Source: Bacilli bacterium
Lineage (GTDB): Bacteria > Bacillota_I > Bacilli_A > RFN20 > CAG-826
Length of the DNA stretch: 64,000 bases
Assembly (NCBI GenBank): GCA_900767825.1
Contig: CAAGAN010000038.1
Span: 1-64,000 of the forward strand
Reading direction: 5' to 3'
Shown: positions 26,450 through 35,908 of the stretch, piece by piece
Layout of the letters: each line of letters opens with the position of its first letter
Position numbering within the stretch: position 1 is the first letter of the stretch
Position numbers and translations under genes: made by a program
The notes under the pieces: generated by a model
Seen by the model: the letters and a program-made list of their open reading frames with translations, nothing else
Database searches by the model: none
What the model was told of the DNA's origin: nothing

Positions 26450-27985
26450 TTATACGAATCTAAAGGTTAAATTAGCTTTAGAGGAATTTACTTCGTTAAT
26501 ATCGATTTCAACATTAACGTATTCCCCATTATTATACTTTGTTCCATTAGGGAAGAACGATTTAAATTTGCTAATATCAAAAACAGTATGGGATCTAAAC
26601 AAAGTCAAATCACTCCCATATCCACCTCTTTTGAAGGTAAATATGCCACTAGATTCGAGCAAATGAATCAATGAAAAGGAAGTATTCGCGTAGGAAGCTT
26701 TCTTTTGGCAATTAGTCGCCCCAATCTTATAGAAGGTACGTCCGTTTGGCTTTAATACAGGCTTATCATAATATTCAGCATTTACTGAATAATTAGTAAC
26801 CCCATTTACTGTTAACTCCATAACCCTAGAATCGATATGGTAAATCTTTATACCGGGAATTGAATATCCCTTGCCAATGCTACTATAGGCAGTTTTTGAA
26901 TCAAGTTCGTTTAATAGATTAGGTGTATAAAGTTCAATGAGTAGATATTCATCATAGACGGATCCATTGAATTTAGAAGTCGGGACAATAATGCAATCGC
27001 CAGTTGAATTAGCTGGCCCGATATCAATCGTGCAATCATCATCCACGACAATTGGATCCATCCATCCCAATATGGATTTTGAATAGGAATCGTGATCAAG
27101 AACATTAGCATCCATCATAAGTAATCCACCAGTTGGATTAAAACTAGTTCCGTTTGGATAATAATCATCTAACCCCATCATATGACCAAATTCATGGATT
27201 AATGTATGAGCATCGACACCATGTTGGTTAACTAGGAAATCCTGAGAAAGCCAAAAATAGCTAGATAAAGTAGGATTTAATGGATTTGGATCATTATCGG
27301 CCCAGAAAGTATAGGCCCAATAATAACCAGTTTTATCCTGGAAATTAAGATTGCCTGTTGTGTAATTTGGGCAAGAATAAACTGCGATTACCCCATCGAT
27401 ATAACCATTGCCATCAGAATCAAAATCCTTAGTAGAATGGGAGGAAGAATATTTAGATAATGCAGCTTCAATTAAAGTAGTTCCATTATCGCTACTAGAA
27501 GAACTTGAGCCCCACTTGCTATAAGCATCATAAGCAGTCATGTTCGGCTTATAGATAGAAGCAATCTCAAAAGATAGATTCAATTTGCCAAAACTAGATT
27601 TTTTATAATAAGAAGATAAAGATTCCCAATATCCGGTAGAGCCATCATCGTTGTTCCCGACTAAAGCAGTATTTAGATTAGTAAGGAAAGAAGAAGAGAA
27701 GACATAATCGCTAAATTCTATTGGTAGGACTAATAATTTTACATTCCCAGTTGAAGGCACTGCATCGGTCCCATAACTATTATTGATATCTTGAAGAGAA
27801 TATGGGCGGAAAGAAGCGGGATCGACCTTATAATAAGCATCACTAGTTTCAGGACGGGTAAAGGGAGTATATGAACTATCCTCGCTAGAATTGCTTTTAC
27901 TAAGGAATGGGGAATATATATTGCAGGAAGTTAGAGTCATTCCCACTAATGACATTAACACAAAAGAAATAAGTGATTTTTTCAT
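26450..27985 (-). CDS. Secreted lipoprotein metalloprotease, M6 family
   Basis: 511 residues. Signal peptide with lipobox LTSC (Cys near 21). An acidic, Ser-rich stretch follows, then an M6-type protease: LPIEFSD, WESLSSYYKKSSFGKLNL, and the zinc motif LIHEFGHMMGLDDYY (HExxHxxGxxD) near 260. Members (immune inhibitor A relatives) degrade extracellular proteins. Stop is 12 bp before smpB but the functions are unrelated. A 7-bp inverted repeat surrounds the likely -10, and the leader appears only a few nt long. Confidence 0.85.
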   Translation of the reverse strand: MKKSLISFVLMSLVGMTLTSCNIYSPFLSKSNSSEDSSYTPFTRPETSDAYYKVDPASFRPYSLQDINNSYGTDAVPSTGNVKLLVLPIEFSDYVFSSSFLTNLNTALVGNNDDGSTGYWESLSSYYKKSSFGKLNLSFEIASIYKPNMTAYDAYSKWGSSSSSSDNGTTLIEAALSKYSSSHSTKDFDSDGNGYIDGVIAVYSCPNYTTGNLNFQDKTGYYWAYTFWADNDPNPLNPTLSSYFWLSQDFLVNQHGVDAHTLIHEFGHMMGLDDYYPNGTSFNPTGGLLMMDANVLDHDSYSKSILGWMDPIVVDDDCTIDIGPANSTGDCIIVPTSKFNGSVYDEYLLIELYTPNLLNELDSKTAYSSIGKGYSIPGIKIYHIDSRVMELTVNGVTNYSVNAEYYDKPVLKPNGRTFYKIGATNCQKKASYANTSFSLIHLLESSGIFTFKRGGYGSDLTLFRSHTVFDISKFKSFFPNGTKYNNGEYVNVEIDINEVNSSKANLTFRFV

Positions 27986-27989
27986 AGCC

Positions 27990-28008
27990 TGTTCATTTTA
28001 GATGAACA
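27990..28008. promoter_or_regulatory. Inverted repeat around the protease promoter
   Basis: TGTTCAT-TTTAG-ATGAACA, 7-bp arms. On the minus strand the loop region supplies TAAAAT, a -10 candidate 9 nt before the protease ATG. Operator candidate. Confidence 0.4.
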
Positions 28009-28124
28009 AAACATATAGAGAAAGTAAAAAGAAGCAAAAAGCATACATAAAAGAGGAATTGTATAGAAAAGAGGCTCACCATTTTGTCACTATACTCTAT
28101 GGGGAGTTTACTTCTACTTCAAAA

Positions 28125-28239
28125 ATAGTTTTTTGATACTTTCAGTCAGATTTTTAACCGAAACACTCAAAAAACTCACTCAACTCACATAGTTTTTTGA
28201 TACTTTCAGTTGAATTTTTAACCGAAACACTCAAAAAAC
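28125..28239. repeat. Two 51-bp palindromic direct repeats upstream of ATPase 1
   Basis: Copies at 28125-28175 and 28189-28239, 64 bp apart, with only a few differences (CAGTCAGA versus CAGTTGAA). Each copy is itself a two-tier inverted repeat: outer arms AGTTTTTTGA/TCAAAAAACT (perfect in copy 1) and inner arms CTTTCAGT/ACCGAAAC (near-perfect). The second copy ends 53 bp before the ATPase ATG. No gene fits in 27986-28292. Confidence 0.9.
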
Positions 28240-28292
28240 GTTGATTTGGTTTTAACAAGCGAATACCATTTAACTAGAAGGTGGTTTTAGAT

Positions 28293-29726
28293 ATGGAATT
28301 AATTGGTAGAGAAAAAGAAGCAAAAGAATTAAATCGCTTATATAACAGCAACAAACCGGAATTAGTTGCAATCTATGGCAGAAGGAGAGTTGGAAAAACA
28401 TACCTTATAGACACATACTTTGCCGATAAAATCACTTTTACCCACACAGGAATGTCTCCTGATGAATTAGAAAAGATCGATGCAAGAAAGCTAAATTCTC
28501 AATTGGATGCTTTTTATGGCTCCCTTCTTTCACAGGGCATGCAAGCAAAAAGAAAGCCAAAGACCTGGATAGAAGCCTTTACTTTGTTAATTGAATTTTT
28601 AGAAAGCAAAAAGAATGGACAAAGGCGAATTGTCTTTATTGATGAACTTCCTTGGCTAGACACGCCACGTTCTAATTTCATCCCTTCTTTTGGGTGGTTT
28701 TGGAATAACTATGGATGCAAACAACAAGACTTAATGGTAATTGTTTGCGGTTCTGCCACTTCATGGATTATGAATCATCTAATAAACGCCCATGGAGGTC
28801 TATATGGACGTTTAACCTATAGCATCCGTTTGTCTCCTTTTACCCTAAAAGAAACAAGGGACTTCCTAATTAACAAAGGAATAAGGACATCTGAATATAA
28901 CATAGCGCTTATAGATATGATATTAGGCGGTATCCCCTACTATCTAAATTACTATAACGGGGATTCTTCAGTAGAAGAGAACATTGATAATTGGTTCTTT
29001 CAAAAAGATGCCAAACTAGGCCTTGAGTTTGATAACCTATTTAATTCGACTTTCGATAACAACAAATTAGCAAAAAAGATGGTAATGGCCTTAGCAAAAC
29101 GTGGCCAGGGCTACACTAGAAAAGAATTATTAGAACAGCTTGGCATATCAGATGGAGAGTTAATTGGTAACTGTTTGAAAGCCTTAGTTCAAAGCGACTT
29201 CATTATTGAATATGTGCCATATATGGCTAGCAAAAACAAAAAGCATTATAAGGTAATAGATCCTTTTTGTTTGTTCTACCTTAAATTTGTCCATAACCAA
29301 ACTTCATTAAACAAGAATGTTTTCTATGATTTTGGTGAAACTTCTTGGACCGGTCGTTCTTTTGAAAACCTCTGTCTATATCATTTCCCAACTTTAAAGA
29401 GCGTTTTAGGCATGAGAGCGATAAATACAATGCAATTCTCTTGGTGTGACAAAGGAAACGAAAATAGAAAAGGCTCGCAAATAGATTTAGTAATAGAACG
29501 CAAGGATGGAGTTATCAATCTATGTGAGATGAAATTCTACAATAAAGAATTCAAGGTAGATAAAGACTACCACTTGAATTTAATAAGTAAAGTAGAATCT
29601 CTTAAAAGTTATAGCAAAGGGAAGAAGACCATTATCCCAACACTAGTTACTACATATGGGCTAGAAAAATCAGGTTATTTTGATGATTTTGCTAATGTTA
29701 TAACCTTAAATGATTTCTTCAAATAA
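28293..29726 (+). CDS. Archaeal-type P-loop ATPase with DUF234 nuclease-fold domain (ATPase 1)
   Basis: 477 residues. MELIGREKEAKEL, Walker A YGRRRVGKTYLID near 26-38, Walker B RIVFIDELPWLD near 107, a sensor GSATSWI, then a winged-helix region and a C-terminal DUF234 domain with IDLVIER...NLCEMKF, a PD-(D/E)XK pattern (D, E-x-K). ATG at 28293 has AAGGTGG 8 nt upstream; an in-frame GTG at 28281 is less likely. It is a paralogue of the protein at 43944-45386. Stand-alone gene between repeats. Function of these ATPases is not established. Confidence 0.85.
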   Translation: MELIGREKEAKELNRLYNSNKPELVAIYGRRRVGKTYLIDTYFADKITFTHTGMSPDELEKIDARKLNSQLDAFYGSLLSQGMQAKRKPKTWIEAFTLLIEFLESKKNGQRRIVFIDELPWLDTPRSNFIPSFGWFWNNYGCKQQDLMVIVCGSATSWIMNHLINAHGGLYGRLTYSIRLSPFTLKETRDFLINKGIRTSEYNIALIDMILGGIPYYLNYYNGDSSVEENIDNWFFQKDAKLGLEFDNLFNSTFDNNKLAKKMVMALAKRGQGYTRKELLEQLGISDGELIGNCLKALVQSDFIIEYVPYMASKNKKHYKVIDPFCLFYLKFVHNQTSLNKNVFYDFGETSWTGRSFENLCLYHFPTLKSVLGMRAINTMQFSWCDKGNENRKGSQIDLVIERKDGVINLCEMKFYNKEFKVDKDYHLNLISKVESLKSYSKGKKTIIPTLVTTYGLEKSGYFDDFANVITLNDFFK

Positions 29727-29788
29727 TAGTTTGATTAGAGATAGGTTCTGGCAATAGGTTCATCGATAAATCAAAGTACCGCCCTCTA

Positions 29789-29872
29789 TATTCTTACTGA
29801 AATTCCAAATATTCTTACTGAAAAAGCAATTATTCTTACTGAAAAAGCAATTATTCTTACTGAAATTGTTAC
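29789..29872. repeat. Four 21-bp iteron-like repeats downstream of ATPase 1
   Basis: The 14-bp core TATTCTTACTGAAA starts at 29789, 29810, 29831 and 29852, an exact 21-bp period (two helical turns), each followed by 7 variable bases (TTCCAAA, AAGCAAT twice, TTGTTAC). Read on the other strand the core TTTCAGTAAGA resembles TTTCAGTCAGA inside the 51-bp repeats upstream of the ATPase, so related sequence brackets the gene in inverted orientation. The rest of 29727-30013 shows no gene. Confidence 0.9.
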
Positions 29873-30013
29873 TGATTCTTAATTTAGACCGTTTTACTTT
29901 CCTCTAAAGGAAATCAAAAACGCCCATATTTCTTAGGTTTAAATGCAATCTACTTAAATTTTCTTTCATTTGTATCCATAAAGTAGTTAAAATAAGGTGT
30001 TTAACTATCGCTT

Positions 30014-31516
30014 ATGGACAATACAAATTTCTTTGATTACTCAATTATTTCTAGAGGAAGAACCATCTTTAGGGAAGAAAACTTCAAGATTAAAGATGAA
30101 AACAAGAACGCTATAAACGCGGATGTTTTCGGAACAAGTACATATAGGGTTCACCTCGAATTTAATGACAAGGGAAGGCTATTGATTGCCAGATCAAACT
30201 GCACCTGCCCCTGCTCATATCCTTGCAAGCACATGGCAGCTTTAGTCTTATATCATGATAAGCAATATAAAGATGCCTATGATGACGATGCTATTCAAAT
30301 AATACGTCCAAATAAAAGCAAACCAAATAATGTCCTTAATTCCTTAGAGAGAAGTTCTAAAGAGATGGCATCTTATTATTCTAGCCAGTATTCATCTACT
30401 AAATATGTATATGAATCATTAAATAAATTAAAGGGCCTAGAAGCAATCGATGGCTTTAAAGGCAATGAATCTAGAGTTTTAGGCATTTTAAATAATCTAC
30501 TAAATATTACCCTAGATGCCGATTATTCATATTCCTATGATGCCCATTACTACTACATCGATTTTGATACTTTATTGAAAAACATTTTTGTATTGATGGA
30601 TAAATTAGGCGTCAGGAATAACCTAAATGACTTAATACTTGCCTTCATAACAAAAGTAAGGAAAATCAATTCATCACATATCAATAAACTCCTTCTAGAT
30701 GAATCCACTTCTTCTTTAACAAATTTATTAATAGAAACCATAATAAAAACAAAGAGGACTTCTCGGTTTTTAACATCTTTAAGAATCCCTTATACGGGAA
30801 TGAGCTTAGATGGATATAGTTATTTCAATAAAAAATCATTATTGAAAACCAACTTCAAAGATATCAACGATACATCAAAATTCAATTTCATCGAGGAAAC
30901 ATTTTATAAGCATGATAAAAATGACATCTTGGATTTGGTTTCAATCTTAGAAATTAATAGCTCGAAGCTTATCTTGAATAGCCACGAACTCTCGATCCTA
31001 GATGGAATAGATCATAAATTAGCGTTAAAAACCTTGTTGAACATCAAAGAATTCCATAACCTCGATTGGATTTCTACATTCTTATCTTTAGTTAAAGAGG
31101 AAGACAAGAAAGAAAAAGAAGACTTCAACAAAATAATGAACTATCTTATATCAAATGGGACATATACCCCTCTTCTTTTATATCCTTCTTCTAATATAGA
31201 CATAAAGAAACTCAATGTATTTGAAATCGAATCAATTAGGAAATTCATTCTTGATGAATATAAGCAAAAAGTAATCGATTATATATTTGATAAAGCTAAC
31301 AAAGATATGGGGCTAAAAAGCGATAGGTCAAATGAAATTGCATCAATCCTAATTACCTTAAACGATTTAGAACCTAGCTTATGTTCGAAATTACTTCTAA
31401 ATAACAAATTAAAGACAAAGATAGAAAATAACGAAGCGTCCTTAGCCATCTATTTTATGTTGCTAGATAAATATAACCTCCTAGTAGATGCAGGATATTT
31501 TCCATATAAGGGGTAA
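30014..31516 (+). CDS. SWIM zinc-finger protein paired with SNF2 helicase
   Basis: 500 residues. A SWIM finger with the pattern CTCPCSYPCKH (CxC-x5-CxH, residues 63-73) lies near the N-terminus, followed by LVLYHD; the remaining 400 residues are helical and unrecognised. It ends 3 bp before the SNF2 ATPase gene. In many Firmicutes a SWIM finger is fused to the N-terminus of such a helicase; here the two parts are separate genes. Likely a DNA- or RNA-binding accessory unit for the helicase. Confidence 0.8.
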   Translation: MDNTNFFDYSIISRGRTIFREENFKIKDENKNAINADVFGTSTYRVHLEFNDKGRLLIARSNCTCPCSYPCKHMAALVLYHDKQYKDAYDDDAIQIIRPNKSKPNNVLNSLERSSKEMASYYSSQYSSTKYVYESLNKLKGLEAIDGFKGNESRVLGILNNLLNITLDADYSYSYDAHYYYIDFDTLLKNIFVLMDKLGVRNNLNDLILAFITKVRKINSSHINKLLLDESTSSLTNLLIETIIKTKRTSRFLTSLRIPYTGMSLDGYSYFNKKSLLKTNFKDINDTSKFNFIEETFYKHDKNDILDLVSILEINSSKLILNSHELSILDGIDHKLALKTLLNIKEFHNLDWISTFLSLVKEEDKKEKEDFNKIMNYLISNGTYTPLLLYPSSNIDIKKLNVFEIESIRKFILDEYKQKVIDYIFDKANKDMGLKSDRSNEIASILITLNDLEPSLCSKLLLNNKLKTKIENNEASLAIYFMLLDKYNLLVDAGYFPYKG

Positions 31517-31519
31517 TTT

Positions 31520-34500
31520 ATGTATATAGATAAGATTAAATTAGATAAAGAATTCGAACTTGAGGAAATAAAAGAAAACCAAAAATACGTAGATATCCTT
31601 CTTTCCTTATTCAAAGAAAAGAAAATAAAGATGGCCTATAGCTACGACAAGGAAACAGATTCTTTTACATATCATTGCTACAGGCAGCAATTAGATGACC
31701 ACCTTGTATATTTATCATTAAAAGTAGATTCATCTGGTTCTATTTCATATAAAAAGGGTGAGGATGTATTCGCTTATTCCCTTTGCAAATATCTTCTAGA
31801 TGTAGAAAAAAACAAAACTCCAGAAGAATTAGAAAAGCTATATGAAGGAATTGATTCAAGTGTCCTTAAATCAGCATTTTTATCCCCAGAAGAAAATAGA
31901 AAAAGACTTACTTTAAGGAATTCATTCTTGGATATGTTAGGTGAAAAAGAATCAATCCAAGAAGATCCAATTAACTTTATCGCGACTGAAATTAGACTTT
32001 ATTTGCATACAGATAGTTCAATTTATGGTTCCGATTATTTCACTTCCAATATCATTTTTTACATATCCAACAAAGACAAAGACAAAATTCCTTTATTTCC
32101 GAAAGAATTACTTTCATCCACCTCTTCTATTCTAAAAAAGGGAAAGAAAAGATATAGAATAAATTATTCATTAATTGAAAATCTAGTTAACCCCTGTCTT
32201 GTTATTGCATCTAAATATGCTAACTCCAACCTAAACGTAAGAGAGTCCGAACTACCTGATTTAATAAGTCTATTTAGGGGTCAGACAATATATCTAAATA
32301 ATAAAAAGTATTACGTTAATGAAGAGTTAAACGAAGGAGGAATAAGCCTAAAAGAAGATGGGTCTATATCCTTGCTTCCTGATTTAGAAAGTCTACATGA
32401 GACTTTATTGTTTTCTTCTTCCGATAAGTTAGTAACTTCTAATGAAAAGTCATCTTTAATCAAGATATATTCCTTTAGAAGCGAGAAATCTAAATCAATA
32501 TATAGCTATATCTATGATCATCAACTTAGGGATAAAGAAATTAGCTATATCCAGGATTTGGTAATCTCAAAAATGAAGAAAGAAAAAGGACTTAAGATAA
32601 TAGGTTCCAATTCAAAATATAAGATTAAATATTATGTAGATTATCTATCTGAATTAGAAAAACTAGTATTTAAGACAGAGCTATATTTTGATGAAGAAGA
32701 AATAAGCAAAGAAAACTTCATCCAAAGCGAATTCGCGAATGAATATTATTCTTCTTTTGAAGAAGAAGTTAATTCCCTCCATGGACTTCTAAATGGAGAA
32801 ATAAAGGACCCATTATATGTTTATGCCTTCCTTTCTTCTCAATATAAGGATTTATCTACCTACTGCAATTTATATCTAAGTAGCAACCTTGCTAACTTAA
32901 CTAGATCAAAAGGAACATCAATCAAAGTAAAGCTAGATTCTAAAGATGGCTGGATTAATGGAGATATATCTAGCAATGAATTTAGTGAAGAAGAAATAAG
33001 GGAAATTATCGAATCATATAAGAGAAAGAAAGAATTTGTCTTAATAAAAGATAAATTGATTAACCTCCATGATGAAGAAATATCTTCCTTAGTAGAAATA
33101 AATGATTTATTAAAAGATTCAAAAGGCAAAAAGAAAGAAGATTTACCTTTCTGGACTACTTTCATGTTGTCTTCTAAAAAAGGTATCGAGGTTGATTTAT
33201 CTTCTTCTTTAAATGATTTTGTAACTGACCTATCTAATTTTAAAAAGAATAAATTAGATTTACCAAAAGAATTGTCTTCCGTTTTACGTCCATATCAAAA
33301 AAACGGGGTCAAATGGCTTTCTACTTTAAATAAATACCGTCTCCCTGCTTTATTAGCAGACGACATGGGATTAGGTAAGACACTTCAGACGATTTGCTTT
33401 ATAAAAACATTAAAACAGAAGGGGCCTGTATTAATTGTCTGCCCAAAATCAGTTACTTATAACTGGCAAAAAGAAATAGAAAAATGGGCACCTGAACTTA
33501 AAAGCAATGTTATCTCTGGTTCAGTTGAATCTAGAGCCAAATCATTAAATGAAATATCAAAAGGTACGAATGAAATATTCATTACTTCTTATGAAACATT
33601 AAGAAATGATGAAGATAAATATTCTTCTCTTTCTTTCCTCTTGCTCATATTAGATGAAGCGCAGAATATTAAAAACCCACATGCGAAGAAATCTTTCGCG
33701 GTTAAATCAATCCAATCTAAGTATCGACTAGCCTTAACTGGCACCCCAATTGAAAATTCAGCGATAGATTTATTCTCTATATTTGATTTTTTAATGGAAG
33801 GATATCTAGGTAATGAAAAGGAATTCTTCTCTAGGTATGGAGGAGTTCCAGACAAAGAAAAAAGCAATGAACTATATAACAAGATCAAGCCATTCTATCT
33901 AAGAAGAAAGAAAGAAGATGTCTTAAGCGACCTTCCTCCAAAGACAGTTGAAGTAGTCTCCATTACAATGGATGAAGAAGAATCTAAGATTTATAAGGCC
34001 AACCTAGAAAAAGCTAGAATCGAATCAAATGAAGGCAATCCTATCGCAATTTTGGCTACGATTACTAAATTAAGGACAATATGTGTCGATACTCCTGCTT
34101 TCTTTGAAGGGGCTAACTTTATATCTAGCAAGCTCCAATATAGCATCGATAAGATTAAGCAAGGATTAGAGACTGGGCATAAATTCATCGTTTTCTCTTC
34201 CTTTACAAAAGTACTCCACCACTTAAACCAATTATTAAATAACGAAAATATCCCTAATAAGATTATTGAAGGAGATACACCTGCTAAAGAAAGAGTATCT
34301 ATATCAGAAGACTTCAATAAGAAGAATGATTTTGGAGTCGTATTAGTTTCCTTAAAAGCTGGTGGAACTGGTCTAAATCTATATGGGGCTGATATGGTAA
34401 TACACCTAGATCCATGGTGGAATGTCGCAGCCGAAGAACAAGCTAGCGATAGGGCACACCGTATCGGACAAACCCGTCCTGCAACTGTCTATAAATTAGT

Positions 34501-34636
34501 CGCATTCAATACAATTGAAGAAAAAGTATTGAAATTGCAGGAAATTAAAGCAGGCATTGTATCTAGCTTGATAAAAGAAGGAGATGCCGGAATCACTAAA
34601 TTAAGCAAGGAAGATATTAAATTCCTATTGTCTTAA
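31520..34636 (+). CDS. SNF2-family DEAD/DEAH-like ATPase
   Basis: 1038 residues. About 1-580 is an N-terminal region seen in bacterial SNF2 helicases; the motor begins with LRPYQKNGVKWL near 590, Walker A LADDMGLGKTLQT, motif II LLILDEAQNIKN, motif III ALTGTPIEN, motif V LVSLKAGGTGLNL and motif VI SDRAHRIGQTRPA. It translocates on double-stranded DNA or displaces bound protein; bacterial relatives such as RapA act on RNA polymerase, but this longer SWIM-linked type is of unclear role. AAGGGG precedes the ATG. Confidence 0.9.
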   Translation: MYIDKIKLDKEFELEEIKENQKYVDILLSLFKEKKIKMAYSYDKETDSFTYHCYRQQLDDHLVYLSLKVDSSGSISYKKGEDVFAYSLCKYLLDVEKNKTPEELEKLYEGIDSSVLKSAFLSPEENRKRLTLRNSFLDMLGEKESIQEDPINFIATEIRLYLHTDSSIYGSDYFTSNIIFYISNKDKDKIPLFPKELLSSTSSILKKGKKRYRINYSLIENLVNPCLVIASKYANSNLNVRESELPDLISLFRGQTIYLNNKKYYVNEELNEGGISLKEDGSISLLPDLESLHETLLFSSSDKLVTSNEKSSLIKIYSFRSEKSKSIYSYIYDHQLRDKEISYIQDLVISKMKKEKGLKIIGSNSKYKIKYYVDYLSELEKLVFKTELYFDEEEISKENFIQSEFANEYYSSFEEEVNSLHGLLNGEIKDPLYVYAFLSSQYKDLSTYCNLYLSSNLANLTRSKGTSIKVKLDSKDGWINGDISSNEFSEEEIREIIESYKRKKEFVLIKDKLINLHDEEISSLVEINDLLKDSKGKKKEDLPFWTTFMLSSKKGIEVDLSSSLNDFVTDLSNFKKNKLDLPKELSSVLRPYQKNGVKWLSTLNKYRLPALLADDMGLGKTLQTICFIKTLKQKGPVLIVCPKSVTYNWQKEIEKWAPELKSNVISGSVESRAKSLNEISKGTNEIFITSYETLRNDEDKYSSLSFLLLILDEAQNIKNPHAKKSFAVKSIQSKYRLALTGTPIENSAIDLFSIFDFLMEGYLGNEKEFFSRYGGVPDKEKSNELYNKIKPFYLRRKKEDVLSDLPPKTVEVVSITMDEEESKIYKANLEKARIESNEGNPIAILATITKLRTICVDTPAFFEGANFISSKLQYSIDKIKQGLETGHKFIVFSSFTKVLHHLNQLLNNENIPNKIIEGDTPAKERVSISEDFNKKNDFGVVLVSLKAGGTGLNLYGADMVIHLDPWWNVAAEEQASDRAHRIGQTRPATVYKLVAFNTIEEKVLKLQEIKAGIVSSLIKEGDAGITKLSKEDIKFLLS

Positions 34637-34639
34637 TCG

Positions 34640-34648
34640 TGCTAGAAT
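34640..34648 (+). promoter_or_regulatory. Extended -10 box just before the cation exporter gene (leaderless)
   Basis: TGCTAGAAT (TGn plus TAGAAT) ends 7 nt before the ATG at 34656, and no Shine-Dalgarno site is present. It lies 3 bp after the SNF2 stop. Confidence 0.45.
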
Positions 34649-34655
34649 AGTCGTT

Positions 34656-35852
34656 ATGGTAAATCTATTAAGAAGAATCTTCATAAAAGATTATAAAAAT
34701 GTTGATAATGAAATAGTTAGGGGGAGGCATGGCAAATTTGCAGCCTTCTTTGGCATTGTTACTAACTTGATATTAGTCTTATTAAAAGGCGGGGTTGCTT
34801 TATATGGGGCGAGTAAGAACCATTGGGTATTCTCTTTGGCCTTAATCGCCGATACAGTTAATAACCTTGGTGATTTAGCATCTAACCTAGTTACTTTATT
34901 TGGATTTAAGATGGCTATGAAGCCTGCTGATAAAGACCATCCGTTCGGCCATCAACGCATTGAATATATATCTGGATTAATTGTATCTATATTTGTCGTC
35001 GCGACTGGGCTTGAATTATTTTCTTCTTCTATTCAGGCGGCGATTAATAAAGCTGAAGTCACCTATGATTTATTAGCAATCATCATCTTATTCATATCTA
35101 GCCTAATCAAATTAGGACAAGGCTATGTCAATTATGGATTAGGTAAAGCTATATCCTCCCCTTCATTAAAGGCAACTTGCCTTGATTCGATTTCAGATGC
35201 AATCGCCACCACTATATTAGGAATCGGTGCCATTATTACCTATTGCCTTAATTTCCCTTATCTAGACTCATATCTAGGTTTAGCCATATCTTTATTTATC
35301 ATCTATTCAGGAATAATGATGATAAAAGAGACTAGCGATCCTCTTATTGGACACGCGGCAAATAAAGAAGATGTAGAAAAGATAGTAAAAGAAATACTCT
35401 CCTATAAGGAAATTAAGGGGGTACATGATGTCATTTGCCATAATTATGGACCTACTAAGATATTTATTTCTTTACATGTCGAAGTTGATGAAAAAAATGA
35501 CCTTGCCTATATCCATGATGTAATCGATAACATTGAAGAAGATATTAGAAAGAAATTTGCAGTAGAGATAACTATCCACATGGATCCTATTTCTATTGGG
35601 AATAAGGAAGTAGATGAAACAAAGGAAAAGGTTCTAGCCATATTAGAGAAATTAGATAAATCATTGACTATCCATGACTTCAGAATGGTAAAAGGACCGA
35701 CCCATGTAAACGTTATCTTCGATATAGTCGTTCCTTATGATGATAAATCATTTAATGAAGTTAATGTCTTAAATACCTTAGAAGCAGGTTTTTTAGATGA
35801 ACCTACAAAGCATAACTTCATTGTTAGGTTTGATCATCCTTACGAAGAATAA
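34656..35852 (+). CDS. Cation diffusion facilitator transporter (CDF family)
   Basis: 398 residues with about five to six membrane segments, metal-site motifs ALIADTVNNLGDL near 59 and TCLDSISDAIATT near 172, KDHPFGHQRIEY between them, and a C-terminal cytoplasmic domain with HDV..H.YG (GVHDVICHNYGPTK). CDF proteins export Zn, Mn, Fe or Co by proton exchange. The tail from about residue 310 is longer than in small CDF proteins, an extra ferredoxin-like repeat. Metal unknown. Start probably leaderless. Confidence 0.9.
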   Translation: MVNLLRRIFIKDYKNVDNEIVRGRHGKFAAFFGIVTNLILVLLKGGVALYGASKNHWVFSLALIADTVNNLGDLASNLVTLFGFKMAMKPADKDHPFGHQRIEYISGLIVSIFVVATGLELFSSSIQAAINKAEVTYDLLAIIILFISSLIKLGQGYVNYGLGKAISSPSLKATCLDSISDAIATTILGIGAIITYCLNFPYLDSYLGLAISLFIIYSGIMMIKETSDPLIGHAANKEDVEKIVKEILSYKEIKGVHDVICHNYGPTKIFISLHVEVDEKNDLAYIHDVIDNIEEDIRKKFAVEITIHMDPISIGNKEVDETKEKVLAILEKLDKSLTIHDFRMVKGPTHVNVIFDIVVPYDDKSFNEVNVLNTLEAGFLDEPTKHNFIVRFDHPYEE

Positions 35853-35856
35853 ATGC

Positions 35857-35908
35857 ATCAAAAACTCGTTGGAATTTCATTAATTTTTTTAAAGATTCCA
35901 ACGCATTT
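35857..35908. repeat. 52-bp palindromic repeat at the 3' end of ATPase 2 (copy 1)
   Basis: Almost identical to 37155-37205, in the same orientation; the only change inside the 51-52 bp is one extra T in the T run. Inner arms CGTTGGAAT/ATTCCAACG are perfect. Its last base is the last base of the ATPase stop codon (35908). Confidence 0.95.
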
